A DNA stretch of 64,000 nt from Acanthochromis polyacanthus (GCF_021347895.1 NC_067118.1:13643015-13707014), one strand, 5' to 3'. Positions 27,201 to 39,224 are shown, counted from the first letter of the stretch. Made by a program: numbers and translations. Notes: a model not told the origin generated them from the letters alone.

Positions 27201-27670
27201 TGTTTTTGTGTTTTATGTTCTTATAATGGCATAACATTGCAGCTGAATAAAAACCTGGGAGATTAAGTTTGTCAGTGTTCTGCTGCTTGTCTGTAAACAG
27301 ATTTGTAAACAGACACAGACATCCTTCACCTGAGCAACACCATTCTGCTTCTCCTAAGGTATCCTGTAAATACATAAAAAAAAATAGAAAATACAAAAAC
27401 TTTAACATTAACCTAATTAATCCCATAAAGTTTTTCACATTAGATATATGTTGCATAATAATGAAATACAGCAATACTTAACTACGTGGCATGAGGCAGA
27501 TTTTATTTGCTGCCAATATGCATTAACTGGGACAAATATAATAGACAGTTTTAATATGTACCAAGTGTGATCTCTTTAAGAGTGTATAGTAAATACTCTG
27601 TAACTTTAAAAACTAGTTGTGAATGATGTATACGCAAAATACCTTGATGAGGTTTTTCTCTTTACTGCAG

Positions 27671-27910
27671 GGAACAGTGCTTCTAATGCATGCCATAGCT
27701 GCAGCTGACTGGTGCAAAAATTTCAAATTTGGGGGAGCCTTGAAGCAGCCAGTTGTCATTTCAATGGACAAAGGGGAACAAATGGAAGTCCTCAAAGAAC
27801 TGCAGAGCTGGGAGGATGAATTTGATGAGTCCTTTCCAATGGAAAGGATGTCATTTGTTTTTGAAAAACACGATGACTATGAGAACTTCATTAAAGAAAT
27901 AGTCGACTAA
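27671..27910 (+). CDS. Candidate terminal coding exon, unknown protein
   Basis: A clean acceptor (TTTACTGCAG) ends at 27670. The frame GTVLLMHAIAAADWCKNFKF and onward is open for 79 codons to a TAA at 27908-27910. An AATAAA signal follows 50 nt later, so the exon has the form of a true last exon. The tail is acidic (ELQSWEDEFDESFP, then EKHDDYENFIKEIVD). The residue composition and absence of stops look like real protein, but I do not recognise the family. Its upstream partner may be the zinc-ribbon exon at 25977-26099 (phase-compatible). The gene is boxed in by inverted minisatellites and a young LINE. Confidence 0.45.
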   Translation, partial: GTVLLMHAIAAADWCKNFKFGGALKQPVVISMDKGEQMEVLKELQSWEDEFDESFPMERMSFVFEKHDDYENFIKEIVD

Positions 27911-27959
27911 AAAACCCTGAAAATATTTGCCAGGTTTGAGGAGGTTATGAACCTGAGTA

Positions 27960-27965
27960 AATAAA
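27960..27965 (+). promoter_or_regulatory. Polyadenylation signal AATAAA
   Basis: This is a canonical hexamer 50 nt after the stop of the 27671-27910 exon. A C10/(CA)n tract follows at about 27981-28016. Confidence 0.5.
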
Positions 27966-28429
27966 TTAATCCAGGAAAACACCCCCCCCCCCACACACAC
28001 ACACACACACACACACCATATATGTTGTATTTACTATTTTGCTTTTTTGTATTTTGTATTGTATTTATAGTGTATTAAAATGGTTGAGTTGTTCAAGACA
28101 AATATGATACACACACCTTATATTTTGTATTTTATTACTGTATTTACTAATCTCCTTTTTTGTATTCTGTATTGTATTTAAATTTTGATAGTAACTAATA
28201 TTTACTTTCAATTTAATCAGTTTAAATTTCATCTGCTTGTAATTGCACAACTTTATTTCTGTGCGAGGCTCTGATGAGAATTCTTCAGAACAGCATGGAG
28301 ACGAGGGAGGGGGCTAAACGCTGATTGCCATTCATAACAGAGTTGCTGGAGTGCTGGTAAAAAACAAAACAAAAACAAAAACAAAAAAAAAACAACAACT
28401 TAAAGATCCCAATGCACCGTGGCATGAAC

Positions 28430-28800
28430 CGTAGCATCTCCCTCAGACAGCGGAATAAACCATGGCATCTCGCCCAAATAGCGGTAAAAGTACTGGCATT
28501 AACCGTGGTATCCTCTAAACAGTAGCGTTAACCGTGGCATCTCGCCTAAACAGCGGTAAAAGTACTGGTATTAACCGTGGCATGTTCCCTAAACAGTGGC
28601 ATTAACCGTGGAATCTCTGCTGGCATCTCCAGAGGCCACTGGAAATGCCGCTGCGGCAGTGGCATCTCGCCCAAACAGTGGCATTAACTGTGGCATCCGC
28701 GTCGGTGCCACAAAAACTGTCACTGCTAGTGGCACAAACAGTGGCATTAACCGTGGCATCCGGCGGTGCCACAAAAAGTGTCACTGCTAGCTGCCAGTGT
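28430..28800 (-). repeat. Inverted, degenerate copy of the 26835-27200 minisatellite
   Basis: The segment repeats GTGGCATTAACCGTGGCATC and GGTGCCACAAAAAGTGTCAC, the reverse complement of the upstream minisatellite. The outer border (CACAAATCGGTCTTGCC near 28800) mirrors the border at 26800 (GCAGGTCCGATTTGTGGC). The two arms enclose the exon at 27671-27910. Confidence 0.85.
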
Positions 28801-28947
28801 CACAAATCGGTCTTGCCCCTACTGACTTTCGTGTCAGATATAATGTGTGCCATGCAGTCCAGATGTTGGAGGAGTTTATTTCTTTGTGTATTGACCAGAG
28901 AAGACAGTTAGCATCCAGTAAATATTAGCTTTAATATAAATTAGTGA

Positions 28948-31900
28948 ACTCCGCCACCGGCAGGTACCGGCAGGTGTCCTGCCGATGCCGGTCCCAAGCC
29001 CGGATAAAGGAGGAGGGTTGGGGGCTTAGCCCCCGTAAAACTTAATGACCCGTATGGCAGTTAAAAACATAAGGACCGTGACGCCGCCCGGTATGGCGCA
29101 GCCGGGGCCCCACCCTGGAGCCAGGCCTGGGGTTGGGGCTCGTATGCAAGCGCCTGGTGGTCGGGTCTCCGCCCACGGGACCCGGCCGGGCTTAGCCCGA
29201 AAGGACGACGTGGGTCCGCCCTCCTGTGGGCTCACCACTCACAGAGGGTTCCGTAGGGGTCGGGTGCAAAGTGGACAGGGCGGCGGTCGAGGCGGGGTGC
29301 CTCGGCGGCCCGGCCCGCGTTCACGACCACTTACTGTGGGGACGTGGAACGTCACCAAACTGGCGGGGAAGGAGCCTGAGCTGGTGCGGGAGGTTGAGCG
29401 CTACCGACTAGATATAGTCGGCCTCACCTCCACGCACGGCTTGGGCTCTGGAACCGCCCCTCTGGAAAGGGGTTGGGCGCTCCATTATTCTGGAGTTCCC
29501 CGCGGGGTGAGGCGGCAGGCTGGGGTGGCACTGCTCATTGCCCCCCAGCTTAGTCGCCTCGTGTTGGAGTTCACCCCGGTGGACGAGAGGGTCGCGTCCC
29601 TACGCCTTCGGGTTGGGGACAGGCTCCTCACCGTAGTCGTGGCCTACGGCCCGAACACTAGTGGGGGGTATGCGGCCTTCTTGGAGTCCCTGGGAAAGGT
29701 GCTGGATAGTGCTCCGACCGGGGACTCCATTGTCCTGCTGGGGGACTTCAACGCCCACGTGGGCAACGACAGTGAGACCTGGAGGGGGGTGATTGGTAAG
29801 AACGGCCCCCCCGATCTGAACCCGAGTGGTGCTCAATTGTTGGACTTCTGTGCGAGTCACAGTTTGTCCATCATGAACACCATGTTCGAGCACAGGGGTG
29901 TCCATAAGTGCACGTGGCACCAGGACACCCTAGGCCGGAGGTCGATGATCGACTTTGTAGTCGTGTCTTCTGACCTCCGGTCGCGTGTCTCGGACACTCG
30001 GGTGAAGAGAGGGGCGGAGCTGTCGACCGATCACTACCTGGTGGTGAGCTGGATTCGCCTACAGGGGAAGAAGCTGGTTAGACCTGGCAGGCCCAAGCGT
30101 ATCGTGAGGGTCTGTTGGGAACGGCTGGCGGAACCCTCTGTTAGGAGTGACTTTAACTCCCACCTCCGGGAGAGCTTCTCACAGATCCCGAGGGAGGTGG
30201 GAGATATAGAGTCTGAGTGGACTTTGTTCTCCTACTCCATTGTCGATGCGGCCGCTCGGAGCTGTGGCCGCAAGGTCTCTGGTGCCTGTCGTGGCGGCAA
30301 TCCCCGAACCCGGTGGTGGACATCGGAGGTAAGGGATGCCGTCAAGCTGAAGAAGGAATCCTACCGGGCCATGTTGGCCTGCAGGACTCCTGAGGCAACT
30401 GAAGGGTACCGGCAGGCTAAGCGTGCTGCAGCCCGGGCGGTCGCAGAGGCAAAAACTCGGGTCTGGGAGGAGTTCGGAGAGGCCATGGAGGAGGACTATC
30501 GGTCGGCCTCGAAGAAATTCTGGCAAACCGTCCGGCGCCTCAGGAGGGGGAAGCAGTACCTCACCAGTACTGTTTACAGTGCGGGTGGGGAGCTGTTGAC
30601 CTCGACTGGGGACGTTGTTGGACGGTGGAAGGAATATTTCGAGGATCTCCTCAATCCCGCCGTCACGTCTTCCGGAGAGGAAGCAGAGACTGATGATGCC
30701 GGGGGAGACTCGCCCATCACCCAGGCTGAAGTCACTGAGGTGGTTCACAAGCTACCCGGTGGCAAGGCTCCGGGGGTGGATGAGATCCGTCCTGAGTATC
30801 TGAAGTCTCTGGATGTTGTGGGACTGTCCTGGTTGACACGTCTCTGCAGCATCGCGTGGCGGTCGGGGACGGTACCTCTGGACTGGCAGACCGGGGCGGT
30901 GGTCCCTCTGTATAAGAAGGGGGACCGGAGGGTGTGTTCCAACTATAGGGGAATCACACTTCTCAGCCTCCCTGGTAAAGTCTATTCCAGGGTACTGGAG
31001 AGGAGAATCCGGCCGATAGTCGAACCTCGGATCCAGGAGGAGCAGTGTGGTTTTCGTCCTGGTCGCGGAACACTGGACCAGCTCTATACCCTCCAGCAGA
31101 TCCTCGAGGGTTCATGGGAGTTCGCCCAACCAGTCCACATGTGTTTTGTGGACTTGGAGAAGGCGTTTGACCGTGTCCCTCGGGGTGTCTTGTGGAGGGT
31201 TCTGGGGGAATATGGGGTTCGGGGCCCTTTGTTAAGGGCGGTCCGATCCCTGTATGACCACAGTAGGAGTTTGGTCCGTATAGCCGGCAGTAAGTCGGAC
31301 CTGTTCCCGGTGCGCGTCGGTCTCCGCCAGGGCTGCCCTTTGTCTCCGGTTCTGTTCGTTATTTTTATGGACAGAATTTCTAGGCGCAGTCAGGGGCCGG
31401 AAGGAGTCCGGTTCGGGAACCACAGGATCTCGTCTCTGCTGTTTGCAGATGACGTTGTCCTGTTGGCTTCATCGAATCAGGACCTTCAGTGCGCACTGGG
31501 GCGGTTCGCAGCCGAGTGTGAAGCGGCCGGGATGGGGATCAGCTCCTCCAAATCCGAGGCCATGGTTCTCGACCGGAAAAAGGTACTTTGCCCCCTTCAG
31601 GTCGGTGGGGTGTCCCTCCCCCAAGTGGAGGAGTTCAGGTATCTCGGGGTCTTGTTCACGAGTGGGGGGCGGATGGAGCGAGAGATTGACAGACGGATCG
31701 GTGCAGCGTCTGCAGTGATGCGGGCGTTGTATCGGACTGTTGTGGGGAAGAAGGAGCTGAGTCAGAAGGCAAAGCTCTCGATTTACCGGTCGATCTACGT
31801 TCCCACCCTCACCTATGGTCATGAAAATTGGATCATGACCGAAAGGACAAGATCGCGGATACAAGCGGCCGAAATGAGTTTCCTCCGCAGGGTGGCTGGG

Positions 31901-32261
31901 CGCTCCCTTAGAGATAGGGTGAGGAGCTCGGTCACCCGGGAGGAGCTCGGAGTAGACCCGCTGCTACTCCGCATTGAGAGGAGCCAGCTTAGGTGGCTTG
32001 GGCATCTGTTTCGGATGCCCCCTGGACGCCTCCCTCGGGAGGTGTTCCAGGCACGTCCCACTGGGAGGAGACCCCGGGGAAGACCTAGGACACGCTGGAG
32101 GGACTATGTCTCTCGGCTGGCCTGGGAACGCCTCGGGATCCCCCCAGACAGTTTGGAGGAGGTGTGCGTGGATCGGGAGGTCTGGACATCACTGCTGAGA
32201 GAGCTGCCCCCGCGACCCGACCTCGGATGAAGCGGAAGAAGATGGATGGATGGATGGATGG
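28948..32261 (+). mobile_element. Full-length Rex3-like (RTE clade) LINE
   Basis: A perfect 12-bp direct repeat ATAAATTAGTGA flanks the element at 28936-28947 and 32262-32273. The 5' part is GC-rich with an untranslated leader of about 100 bp. The 3' end is a short tail of GATG/ATGG repeats (32240-32261) instead of poly(A), the RTE/Rex3 pattern. With both ends, a duplication and an intact ORF, the 3314-bp copy appears recent. Confidence 0.93.
29045..32230 (+). CDS. LINE endonuclease-reverse transcriptase, intact
   Basis: The single 1061-codon protein nicks target DNA and copies its RNA there. Domain order: a Pro/Gly/Arg-rich N-terminus (1 to about 95); an APE-type endonuclease from VGTWNVTKL, with [10 protein letters not shown] near residue 232 and a modified STDHYLVV near 326 (families often have SDH); then the reverse transcriptase with KAPGVDEI, the [12 protein letters not shown] block near 672, AFDRVPRG near 706, [10 protein letters not shown] near 758 and the catalytic FADDVVLLA near 800. 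The C-terminus ends with [10 protein letters not shown] just before the ATGG tail. No stop or frameshift interrupts it. The exact start is uncertain because the first Met lies in low-complexity sequence. Whether it is active cannot be told from sequence alone. Confidence 0.93.
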   Translation: MTRMAVKNIRTVTPPGMAQPGPHPGARPGVGARMQAPGGRVSAHGTRPGLARKDDVGPPSCGLTTHRGFRRGRVQSGQGGGRGGVPRRPGPRSRPLTVGTWNVTKLAGKEPELVREVERYRLDIVGLTSTHGLGSGTAPLERGWALHYSGVPRGVRRQAGVALLIAPQLSRLVLEFTPVDERVASLRLRVGDRLLTVVVAYGPNTSGGYAAFLESLGKVLDSAPTGDSIVLLGDFNAHVGNDSETWRGVIGKNGPPDLNPSGAQLLDFCASHSLSIMNTMFEHRGVHKCTWHQDTLGRRSMIDFVVVSSDLRSRVSDTRVKRGAELSTDHYLVVSWIRLQGKKLVRPGRPKRIVRVCWERLAEPSVRSDFNSHLRESFSQIPREVGDIESEWTLFSYSIVDAAARSCGRKVSGACRGGNPRTRWWTSEVRDAVKLKKESYRAMLACRTPEATEGYRQAKRAAARAVAEAKTRVWEEFGEAMEEDYRSASKKFWQTVRRLRRGKQYLTSTVYSAGGELLTSTGDVVGRWKEYFEDLLNPAVTSSGEEAETDDAGGDSPITQAEVTEVVHKLPGGKAPGVDEIRPEYLKSLDVVGLSWLTRLCSIAWRSGTVPLDWQTGAVVPLYKKGDRRVCSNYRGITLLSLPGKVYSRVLERRIRPIVEPRIQEEQCGFRPGRGTLDQLYTLQQILEGSWEFAQPVHMCFVDLEKAFDRVPRGVLWRVLGEYGVRGPLLRAVRSLYDHSRSLVRIAGSKSDLFPVRVGLRQGCPLSPVLFVIFMDRISRRSQGPEGVRFGNHRISSLLFADDVVLLASSNQDLQCALGRFAAECEAAGMGISSSKSEAMVLDRKKVLCPLQVGGVSLPQVEEFRYLGVLFTSGGRMEREIDRRIGAASAVMRALYRTVVGKKELSQKAKLSIYRSIYVPTLTYGHENWIMTERTRSRIQAAEMSFLRRVAGRSLRDRVRSSVTREELGVDPLLLRIERSQLRWLGHLFRMPPGRLPREVFQARPTGRRPRGRPRTRWRDYVSRLAWERLGIPPDSLEEVCVDREVWTSLLRELPPRPDLG

Positions 32262-32279
32262 ATAAATTAGTGATGCTAA

Positions 32280-34770
32280 CCGAGCGAGCTGCTCAGTCGT
32301 AGCTTGATTAAACCTAATGTAGCATTAAGCTAACGATGTTTGCATTGTGTTTTATGGAAACAGCTGAAGTGTGTTGTGTTAGTGTAATGTGGTACATTTA
32401 GTTAATAAAACTGTGTGGAGACGCTGGTTCACATTAATGTAACGTTTAGAAAACCTAAATGTGATTCAAACAGTAAGGTTAAGGTTCTATGTTGTCAGTA
32501 GTCCTAAATATCTGCTGAGTCTCTGAAGTTAAAACGGAGAAAACAGTAAATTTACTCTCTAGTCGTTAACATTGTTTAATGACTGATTCACATGTTGTAG
32601 TACATCTTAGTGCAGATTTGAAAAATAACCTCCCAGAATATGTCCAAAATAATGATGAACACTACAGTTAATACATTTAAACTGCAGCACAGATAAGCTG
32701 GATAATAAAATCCTCTCCTAAAGCTAAAGTGACTACAGGTCTTTCTGTCGTTCAGTGCTTGGAAAACTATATGAAATAGGAAATCTTTCCAGGGATACTT
32801 TAAAATGAACCTCTGCTGTTGATGCTGATACTGTGACATCTCTCTTCATCTCAGGTGTCTCATGTTCACTGTGAGGATCTTCTGAGTGAAGCCAACAGAA
32901 GGAAAACCTCATCTGGTTGTGAAGAAAGAGACTGAATGGACGACATCCTCAGTGAACCACTTCCTGTTTAACTTTCACTGACAGAAGGACAGACCAACTC
33001 TTTCAGCAGTTTATTATTTTCTGTTCTTAGTATTCACAGATTCTATTTATCACCTTTAACTTCATCTCTGCTGCTGTAGCAGAAATACAACAGGGTTTCT
33101 GCAGGACATTAATAGTCATTAAGTTGATTTTGCAAAAATTAAGGCCTTAAATGGCATTAAAAATCATTAAATTTGATTCTTGGTGGCATTAAAATTTCTT
33201 TCTGCAGTTTTCAAGAAAATAATTGACAATAATATAATTTATAGACTGCGATTTGTCAGATATGTGCATCTGCGTAAACATGCCAAAGCATTGAGATAAT
33301 TGTTCCAGCCGGTTGGGTATAATTTCTAAAAACTGCATGTTTTTAAAGTGGCCGGCAGGCTGGACCAGGCTGGGAAATGGGGAAACACAAATTCCAGCAA
33401 AAATGGCTCAAAAACGTGGATTTCAGAGAATGACTGCAGCCCGTTGGTGTTCAGGGGTGGTTCCCAGATTCAGAAATAGTCAAATGTAGGGTTTTCATAT
33501 AAAAATCATCTTTTACAAAAAAAAAAAAAGCATGTAATTTGAGTTCATGGTCGTGGCATTAAAATTTTTACAGTATAGCATTAAAATTGCATTAAAAAGC
33601 ATTACATTTGACTGATTGATATCTGCAGAAGCCCTGTACAATATAAAAAGTCCATGTTATTTGTAACAGATATGTAGCATTAAAACAACAACACATTCAG
33701 GTCAAGAGCTTCATTATTTCCTTCATTGCACATTTAAAAACTGCATTATTTAACAATTGTGAACTGTAAAGATGTGTAAACACATAATAAATGGATGAAA
33801 TAATGTGTTGCTGACAGTGAAGTGTAAAAACTGAACAGTCACAAGACAAGTTGTATTATGAAGAGAGGAGCTGAATCTGCAGCATTCTTGTTCTTAATGG
33901 AAGGATGAGGAGAACATCAGTGCTGCTCTTCCTCACAGTGATGGAGAGAAGACTGTTCAGACAACCACAGCTGGATGTTCATGTTCTCTGTAGCTTTCAG
34001 TCCATCAGACTAGATGTTCCAAATGATCCAGACCAAGGCTGGAAGGAAAAGACACAAACAGTGAGAAGAAGATCTCCAAGGTTCTTTCAGTCCAACTGCT
34101 GGAACTTTAAATATCAGAGTGAACACATCAGGGTATGAATGAAACACAACAGAGTGTTGTATTTTGTCCTACTTTCTAATCTTATAGAAATGTTTGTTTT
34201 CCTGGTTGAGGCCAAAGAGTATTTTACTGCCTTAGATGGACAATAAAGTTTATTATTTTTATTCTAATGTATCATTAGCGTTAACACGAGCTCCACAGTT
34301 ATCTGACCGTACACTGTTGTAGAGAAAAAAATGTCTGAAGCAAAGAACAGAGATATGAACTCAGAACTGAATTGTTCTTCATTCATTGAACTGAGAGATT
34401 AAAATTCATCAGTAACAGAGTTCTGTGGAGGAACGTTAACATAGATTAATTTCTGTCTGCTGATCATTAATGAACTGCACCTCGAAACAGCAGTTTCCCT
34501 TATGACTGATCTATTATGATTGATCAGCTGTGACCTTCAGGACACTTAGCTACACCTAATAGATAACGCTGACTAACCGGGATTAGCCTCAGTGTAAACA
34601 CAAAGTTAGGAAACATAAATTGCGATTTACAGAACGACTTTAAAACACGATGTTAGAACATGTTTATATCAGAGGTTACAGTCTGATGTTAACTTACAGT
34701 AACTTCACTGCTTTATATGTGATATTGTCCAGAAGTAAAGAAGAGTGCAACTAGTTACAAAGTTGACTTT
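32280..34770. other. Gene-poor stretch with one MITE
   Basis: Apart from the MITE at 33091-33636 I see no protein domain. An acceptor-like CTCTTCATCTCAG near 32855 followed by a spaced exon-like stretch, and an ORF at 33905-34138 with no recognised domain, are the only hints of transcription. Neither is convincing. Confidence 0.3.
33091..33636. mobile_element. MITE with 5-bp target duplication
   Basis: The ends CAGGGTTTCTGCAG and CTGCAGAAGCCCTG form inverted repeats. The direct repeat TACAA flanks them at 33086-33090 and 33637-33641. The interior is rich in CATTAAA motifs and encodes nothing. It resembles a hAT-like group with short duplications and has the same style as the insert at 4175-4710. 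Confidence 0.8.
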
Positions 34771-34779
34771 AACACTTAC

Positions 34780-34890
34780 CTGTAGAGTTTATCTCCACTT
34801 TTGGAAACTAACGTTGTTAGCAGCAGCAGTAGCAGCGTCCATAAACAGCAGAAGCCAATAAATGTGGGTGGGACAGAGAGTCCTCGGCTC
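34780..34890 (-). other. Possible first exon and promoter, minus strand
   Basis: On the minus strand TGATTGGTCAGA (a CCAAT-type box in reverse, near 34905) is followed by CTCTGTCCCACCCAC and an exon-like stretch ending CTCTACAG/GTAAGTG at 34780/34779. The downstream exons, if any, were not found, so this may be a relic promoter. Confidence 0.3.
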
Positions 34891-36984
34891 TGATTCAGTC
34901 TGACCAATCACGGCTCCACCCTTGCTGATGACCACTTCCGGTCTCAGAAAATGAAAAACGGGTCTTATTTCGGACAAGGTACGTTTTATCAGTTTGTTTC
35001 CTGGCTATAAAAGACACAAGCAGAAACAAAAAATCAAGCCGTTTTTTCATTTCCTGGCTATAAAAGTTTTTTCGTTTTTTCAAAAACAAAAAAACAGGAA
35101 ACGGTTCGTTTTTTCGTTTTCACCCCCAAAATGAAAATACGACTCTATATTTCGTTTCATTGGTAGGCGAGGCTTCGGAGCCCGCTGGTGTGGTGCCCAT
35201 TACAATAAAGCTCCCGAAATAATAACTCTAATTTAGCATTTCCCAATGTGTTTTGCTCGCACAACGCCGCTCGGGGAGCTGCGCAGCCGGAAATACGGCC
35301 GCCGTCTTGGTCCGGTCAGCCGCTCCACTCAGCGCTGTTTGACAGCGCATTTAATCCATCTTAACTCTGAATATTAAACTGATTTTCACGCGTTTTTTAT
35401 TTTTTATTTTTTGCTACAAACGTTATACATGTAACTATGGTCAGTGGTGTAGTCTACGTGATACGCAGGTATACACCCCACCACTAGAAAATTTTCCAAA
35501 TTTCTGTATACCCACTTAAAAATACGCAAAGATACATATACCCAGGGATGTAAACACGCAGGTGTACGCCTTATACCCACTAGAAAAGGTCCCGAATTTC
35601 CATATAACCACTTAAAAAATACGCAAACACATGTATTAGTATGTTTTTTTTGACATAACGTTCACTTTTCTCTGTGTCAGGAAGCAGTGACGTTGTATGG
35701 GAACAGGGCTCACTAAAAGGCGGCCCTCTGTCCGGATCCGGACCCAGACGCCGTCTATACGGGTGCAAATTTGACAGGTCGCTTCTATTTTACCGGGGCA
35801 GGTTTCCAGTGTTTATCATTGGTCTATCAGCTCAGAAACGCACAGACCAATTATGTACGAGTTCAGGCATCCCACGTGACGCTGCTCAGCCAATGACGTC
35901 GCTGAATCGCATCGCAGCTCTGCCTTCAAAAAACAGCTGAGAGATGAGGGACAGAGAGGACAGTAGTGATGGGAGTTCGGCTCTTTTTTAGAGAGCTTTT
36001 GGCACGGCTTCCAAAGAAAAGCCGGTTCTTTCGACTCCCAAACGGCTCCTAATTTATTATTCTTTATAGCTTCATGTTTTTGCCTAACCTGGCAAATATG
36101 AATCATTTGTATTTTGACAAACTCTTTTTCATTCAGTGTTTTTATGAGAAGCCTTATAATTGACTCATTTTGTACATTTGCTCTGTTACAAAAACAGGTA
36201 TTCTTGCTTTTGTTTATTATTTCAACCAAACTGTTTTGCACAAAAACAAATGAACAAAACTCTGCACATGAACCCACAGAACCAGAACAGAAACAGAACC
36301 AGACTCTATTCAAACAGTATAAATGTCCTCAGAGCAGGCTGACATTCTGAAAAATCAGATGGCTGAGTGTTACTATCCTGGCTCGTGTAGTGGGTGAGGG
36401 AAGTAACATAAGAGCCAGTTGGAAATGGCTTTAAAGATATTTATTAAAAAGAAATGAAAATAAGGTACAAAATAAAAGTAAAACGGGGGACACTAGTGTG
36501 ACGGAAAAATAAATATAAACAGGAACAAAAAGAGACTCTAAACTATAGAGCTATTAATTTAACACAAACGATCCAAAATGTACCCAATAACCCTAAACGC
36601 AAACACAGCGTGTGTAACAAACAATAACCAAAAATACTAGTGCCTCCACAATCACAAAACGAACGGTTGGCTGACAGATTTTCTAATACGATGAGGCACA
36701 TGGGCAAGACTGGAGTACAGTGACAAGCCGTCGTCTCTCAGGTCCACCAGCTTCTTATGCTGAACCGTGGCTGCACCGGATTGGCTGACGAGGGCCCAGC
36801 AGCTGATTCCCATTACTCGGCACAGGTGAAACGGATTGGCAGCCGCCTGAGAGTGACAGCCACACACCACACACACACACGAGCACTCACGCACACACAC
36901 ACAAAGCACAGGGGAGGAGCGCACACACAAAGCACAGGGGAGGAGCCAGAATACGGCTGTGGCCATAACACTGAGCTTGGATGG

Positions 36985-37985
36985 GCTGATACATTTCTTC
37001 TTTCAGTGAATATCTGCCGTGTTTTTGAGAAAATTCTCTCAGATGGAAGAAGTTGTCTCTCCTCCATCACCTTCACCAGGTGGGGCAGACTGAGGCCTTG
37101 TCCTGCTCCAGCTCAGTGGGTCGTCTGCTGGTTGGATGAGGGGTTCCTCTAGATATGATCCTCCATTACCACATCAGCTGTAGGATTTCTCCTGAATCAT
37201 CTCCTGTAGTAGCCTCGCCGTGCTAGACAACCCACGGCAACGCATTTAATTCTCTGCCAGGGTGGGTCTAGTTACCCTCCATAAGGCTCGAGGCTGGATT
37301 CTCCTAAAACTGGCCGGACGAATCACCATGAAGTGTAGAGTCAGAAGGCGGGCGTAACTAAGTGACGACAGAGGCGCGACAATTCTGACAGAAACAACCG
37401 GAAACAACTAGCCTAGCCGCGCTAGACAACACACGGCAACGAATTTAATTCTCTGCCAGGGTCGACAACAAAAACGACAACAGTCGTTGAGCTCCATTAG
37501 CACCGACTCTGAATAATCTTTCTGTTAACATGTCTGTAATATACTTGAGCTTCACCCATTGACTGTATAAATAAGGCTTCACCGAACTGCCGCATCCTCT
37601 GATTTCCGGCGCTCTAGGAGCCTATTCGTTGCGCTGATTGGTTGTATACCTACCCAATTGCTGCAGAGTGATTTGATATACAACCTTTTAGCCCGCCTCC
37701 CTCCCTGTCGAGCGTGCCTAGACCCTTGTGCCTTCAGAAACATGAGTCTAGCTGGCTAGGCTACTCCTGTAGCTCTTTCATCAAAGAGCCTCCACACAGC
37801 AGAAGTTTGAGGTTCCTCCTCCACTTGGTCCTCTAATGGTGGAGGTGTCAGACTGCTGCTCTTATTCTCTGAAGTGTCTCATCAACAGCTCTGTTGTCAC
37901 TGAAGGAAAGCTTCTTTAATCTAGGATCCAGTAACATGTTTTCTGCTAGGACAGTGTTAAACTCCATACTCCATTAAATACGTTA
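36985..37985 (-). pseudogene. hAT (ZBED-like) transposase fossil
   Basis: Minus-strand fragments follow the order of a hAT transposase core and C-terminus. NMLLDPRLKKLSFSDN, then AVDETLQRIRAAV (about 37960-37870), resembles the LDPRFK region. A WRLFDER stretch lies near 37795. The dimerisation block HLVKVMEERQLLPSERIFSK, followed by TRQIFTERRN, is at about 37084-36990 (pattern PSERxFS). A 554-bp transposon splits it at 37210-37763 and several stops are present. It lies between hAT-type termini at 35442 and 40340 and is probably the remains of that element's own transposase. Confidence 0.65.
37210..37763. mobile_element. Transposon with 9-bp target duplication
   Basis: The inverted ends TAGCCTCGCCGTGCTAGA and the complement of TCTAGCTGGCTAGGCTA are flanked by the direct repeat CTCCTGTAG (37201-37209 and 37764-37772). 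An internal partial duplication of the left end lies near 37411. A 9-bp duplication points to a Mutator-like element, but one base of ambiguity allows 7-9 bp. It interrupts the hAT fossil. Confidence 0.75.
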
Positions 37986-38048
37986 GGAGTCAGCTCTTCA
38001 GATTCACTACAAAGCATCGGCTCTGAGAGCCGCCCTTATACACCTAGA

Positions 38049-38190
38049 GGACAGACTGTGGTCACATGCTGACCACGTTTGGCTCAGCAAACAGCTGTAA
38101 GGCAGCTTTCTCAACTATGAACATAATCAAAATATGTTTTGAGAACGGCTCAAACAAGCAGCAGCTCAGCTCTCCCATTAATCCGCAGAG
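38049..38190 (+). pseudogene. hAT-like transposase C-terminal fossil, third copy
   Basis: Same FGSANSCKAAFSTMN reading as at 23912-24055, with the same downstream order (minisatellite, (TG)n tract, hAT terminus). This segment of copy 2 is therefore collinear with the right arm of copy 1. Confidence 0.55.
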
Positions 38191-38872
38191 ATATTAGAGG
38201 AGTGATATGAGACAGACAAAAATGTAAAAGTGTTCCAATGTTTACATTTATGAGATTTATGTATTGTTAAAGATGAAGTTGATTCAGGTTGTTCAGTCAT
38301 GCTTTTTTAAGTTCTGCACTTTATTTTAAGATATACAGTTATATATAAGTTATTTATTAATTAATGTCAAAATGTTTTTGAACCGTACTGAATTTATTTG
38401 ATGGTCAGTTTTTGATTACAGGCAGACTCTAATAAAACTACCAGGTTACATCAGCATATATCACAGTAACTCAAGTTAGACATTACGATGTTCTGGACCT
38501 TTGCTGACTGGACCTCTCTGAATTTTAGCTGAATACCCCTGGCTTAGAAGAAGAGGGACATGAGTCTACAACTTCTAATGACCCAACATCAGTCAGTGGA
38601 GAAAAAATAAGTAAAAGAAAGCAAAGCTAAATGAAACTATTTCAGTGTTTTAATAAGCCTGTTGCTTGTCCTGTGAATACTGCCGCTTTAGGGAACACTA
38701 CAGCTGGAGCTAAGGTTAATGTTTAGGAAAGGGAGCCTGATGAAGAGGAAACATCAGCTCTACCTGATGAAGAGGAAACATCAGCTCTACCTGATGGCAG
38801 GAGGAGGAGCTGCTGACGCTATAATGTCTATAAGTATCTAATTGGTAGTTTGAAATAAAGGAGCTGCTGCTG

Positions 38873-38963
<91 letters not shown>

Positions 38964-39152
38964 CATGCACGTGTGAGTGCACGCGCACATATATGAGAAC
39001 CTGACCTGGCTTTGGTTTATGAGGTTGGAGTATAGACCCCTTTCACATGACATATGCATACTTAATTAGGCAGCTGCGCACGCAGACCCAGTTCAAAACA
39101 AAGCCTGTTTACCTGGCCAAGTCGTGACATTGCAAGCACATATTACGCTAAA

Positions 39153-39224
39153 TATGCCGCCTTGTTGTGCTGTCGGCTGTCAGAATCGTAGTAAAGCAGA
39201 TGATATGGCAGCTGTGACAGCGAC
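39153..39224 (+). pseudogene. THAP zinc-finger exon remnant
   Basis: The frame MPPCCAVGCQNRSKADDM matches the N-terminal CxxxC and N-R pattern of THAP domains. It loses similarity soon after and lacks the later His and AVPTIF-type motif. Confidence 0.5.

Noticed and set aside
30179..30748. 189-codon minus-strand frame within the LINE
   Set aside because: Antisense shadow of the endonuclease/reverse-transcriptase ORF.
36757..37152. 131-codon plus-strand frame
   Set aside because: It runs antisense to the hAT fossil and across a CA-rich tract; the minus-strand PSERIFS reading explains the similarity better.
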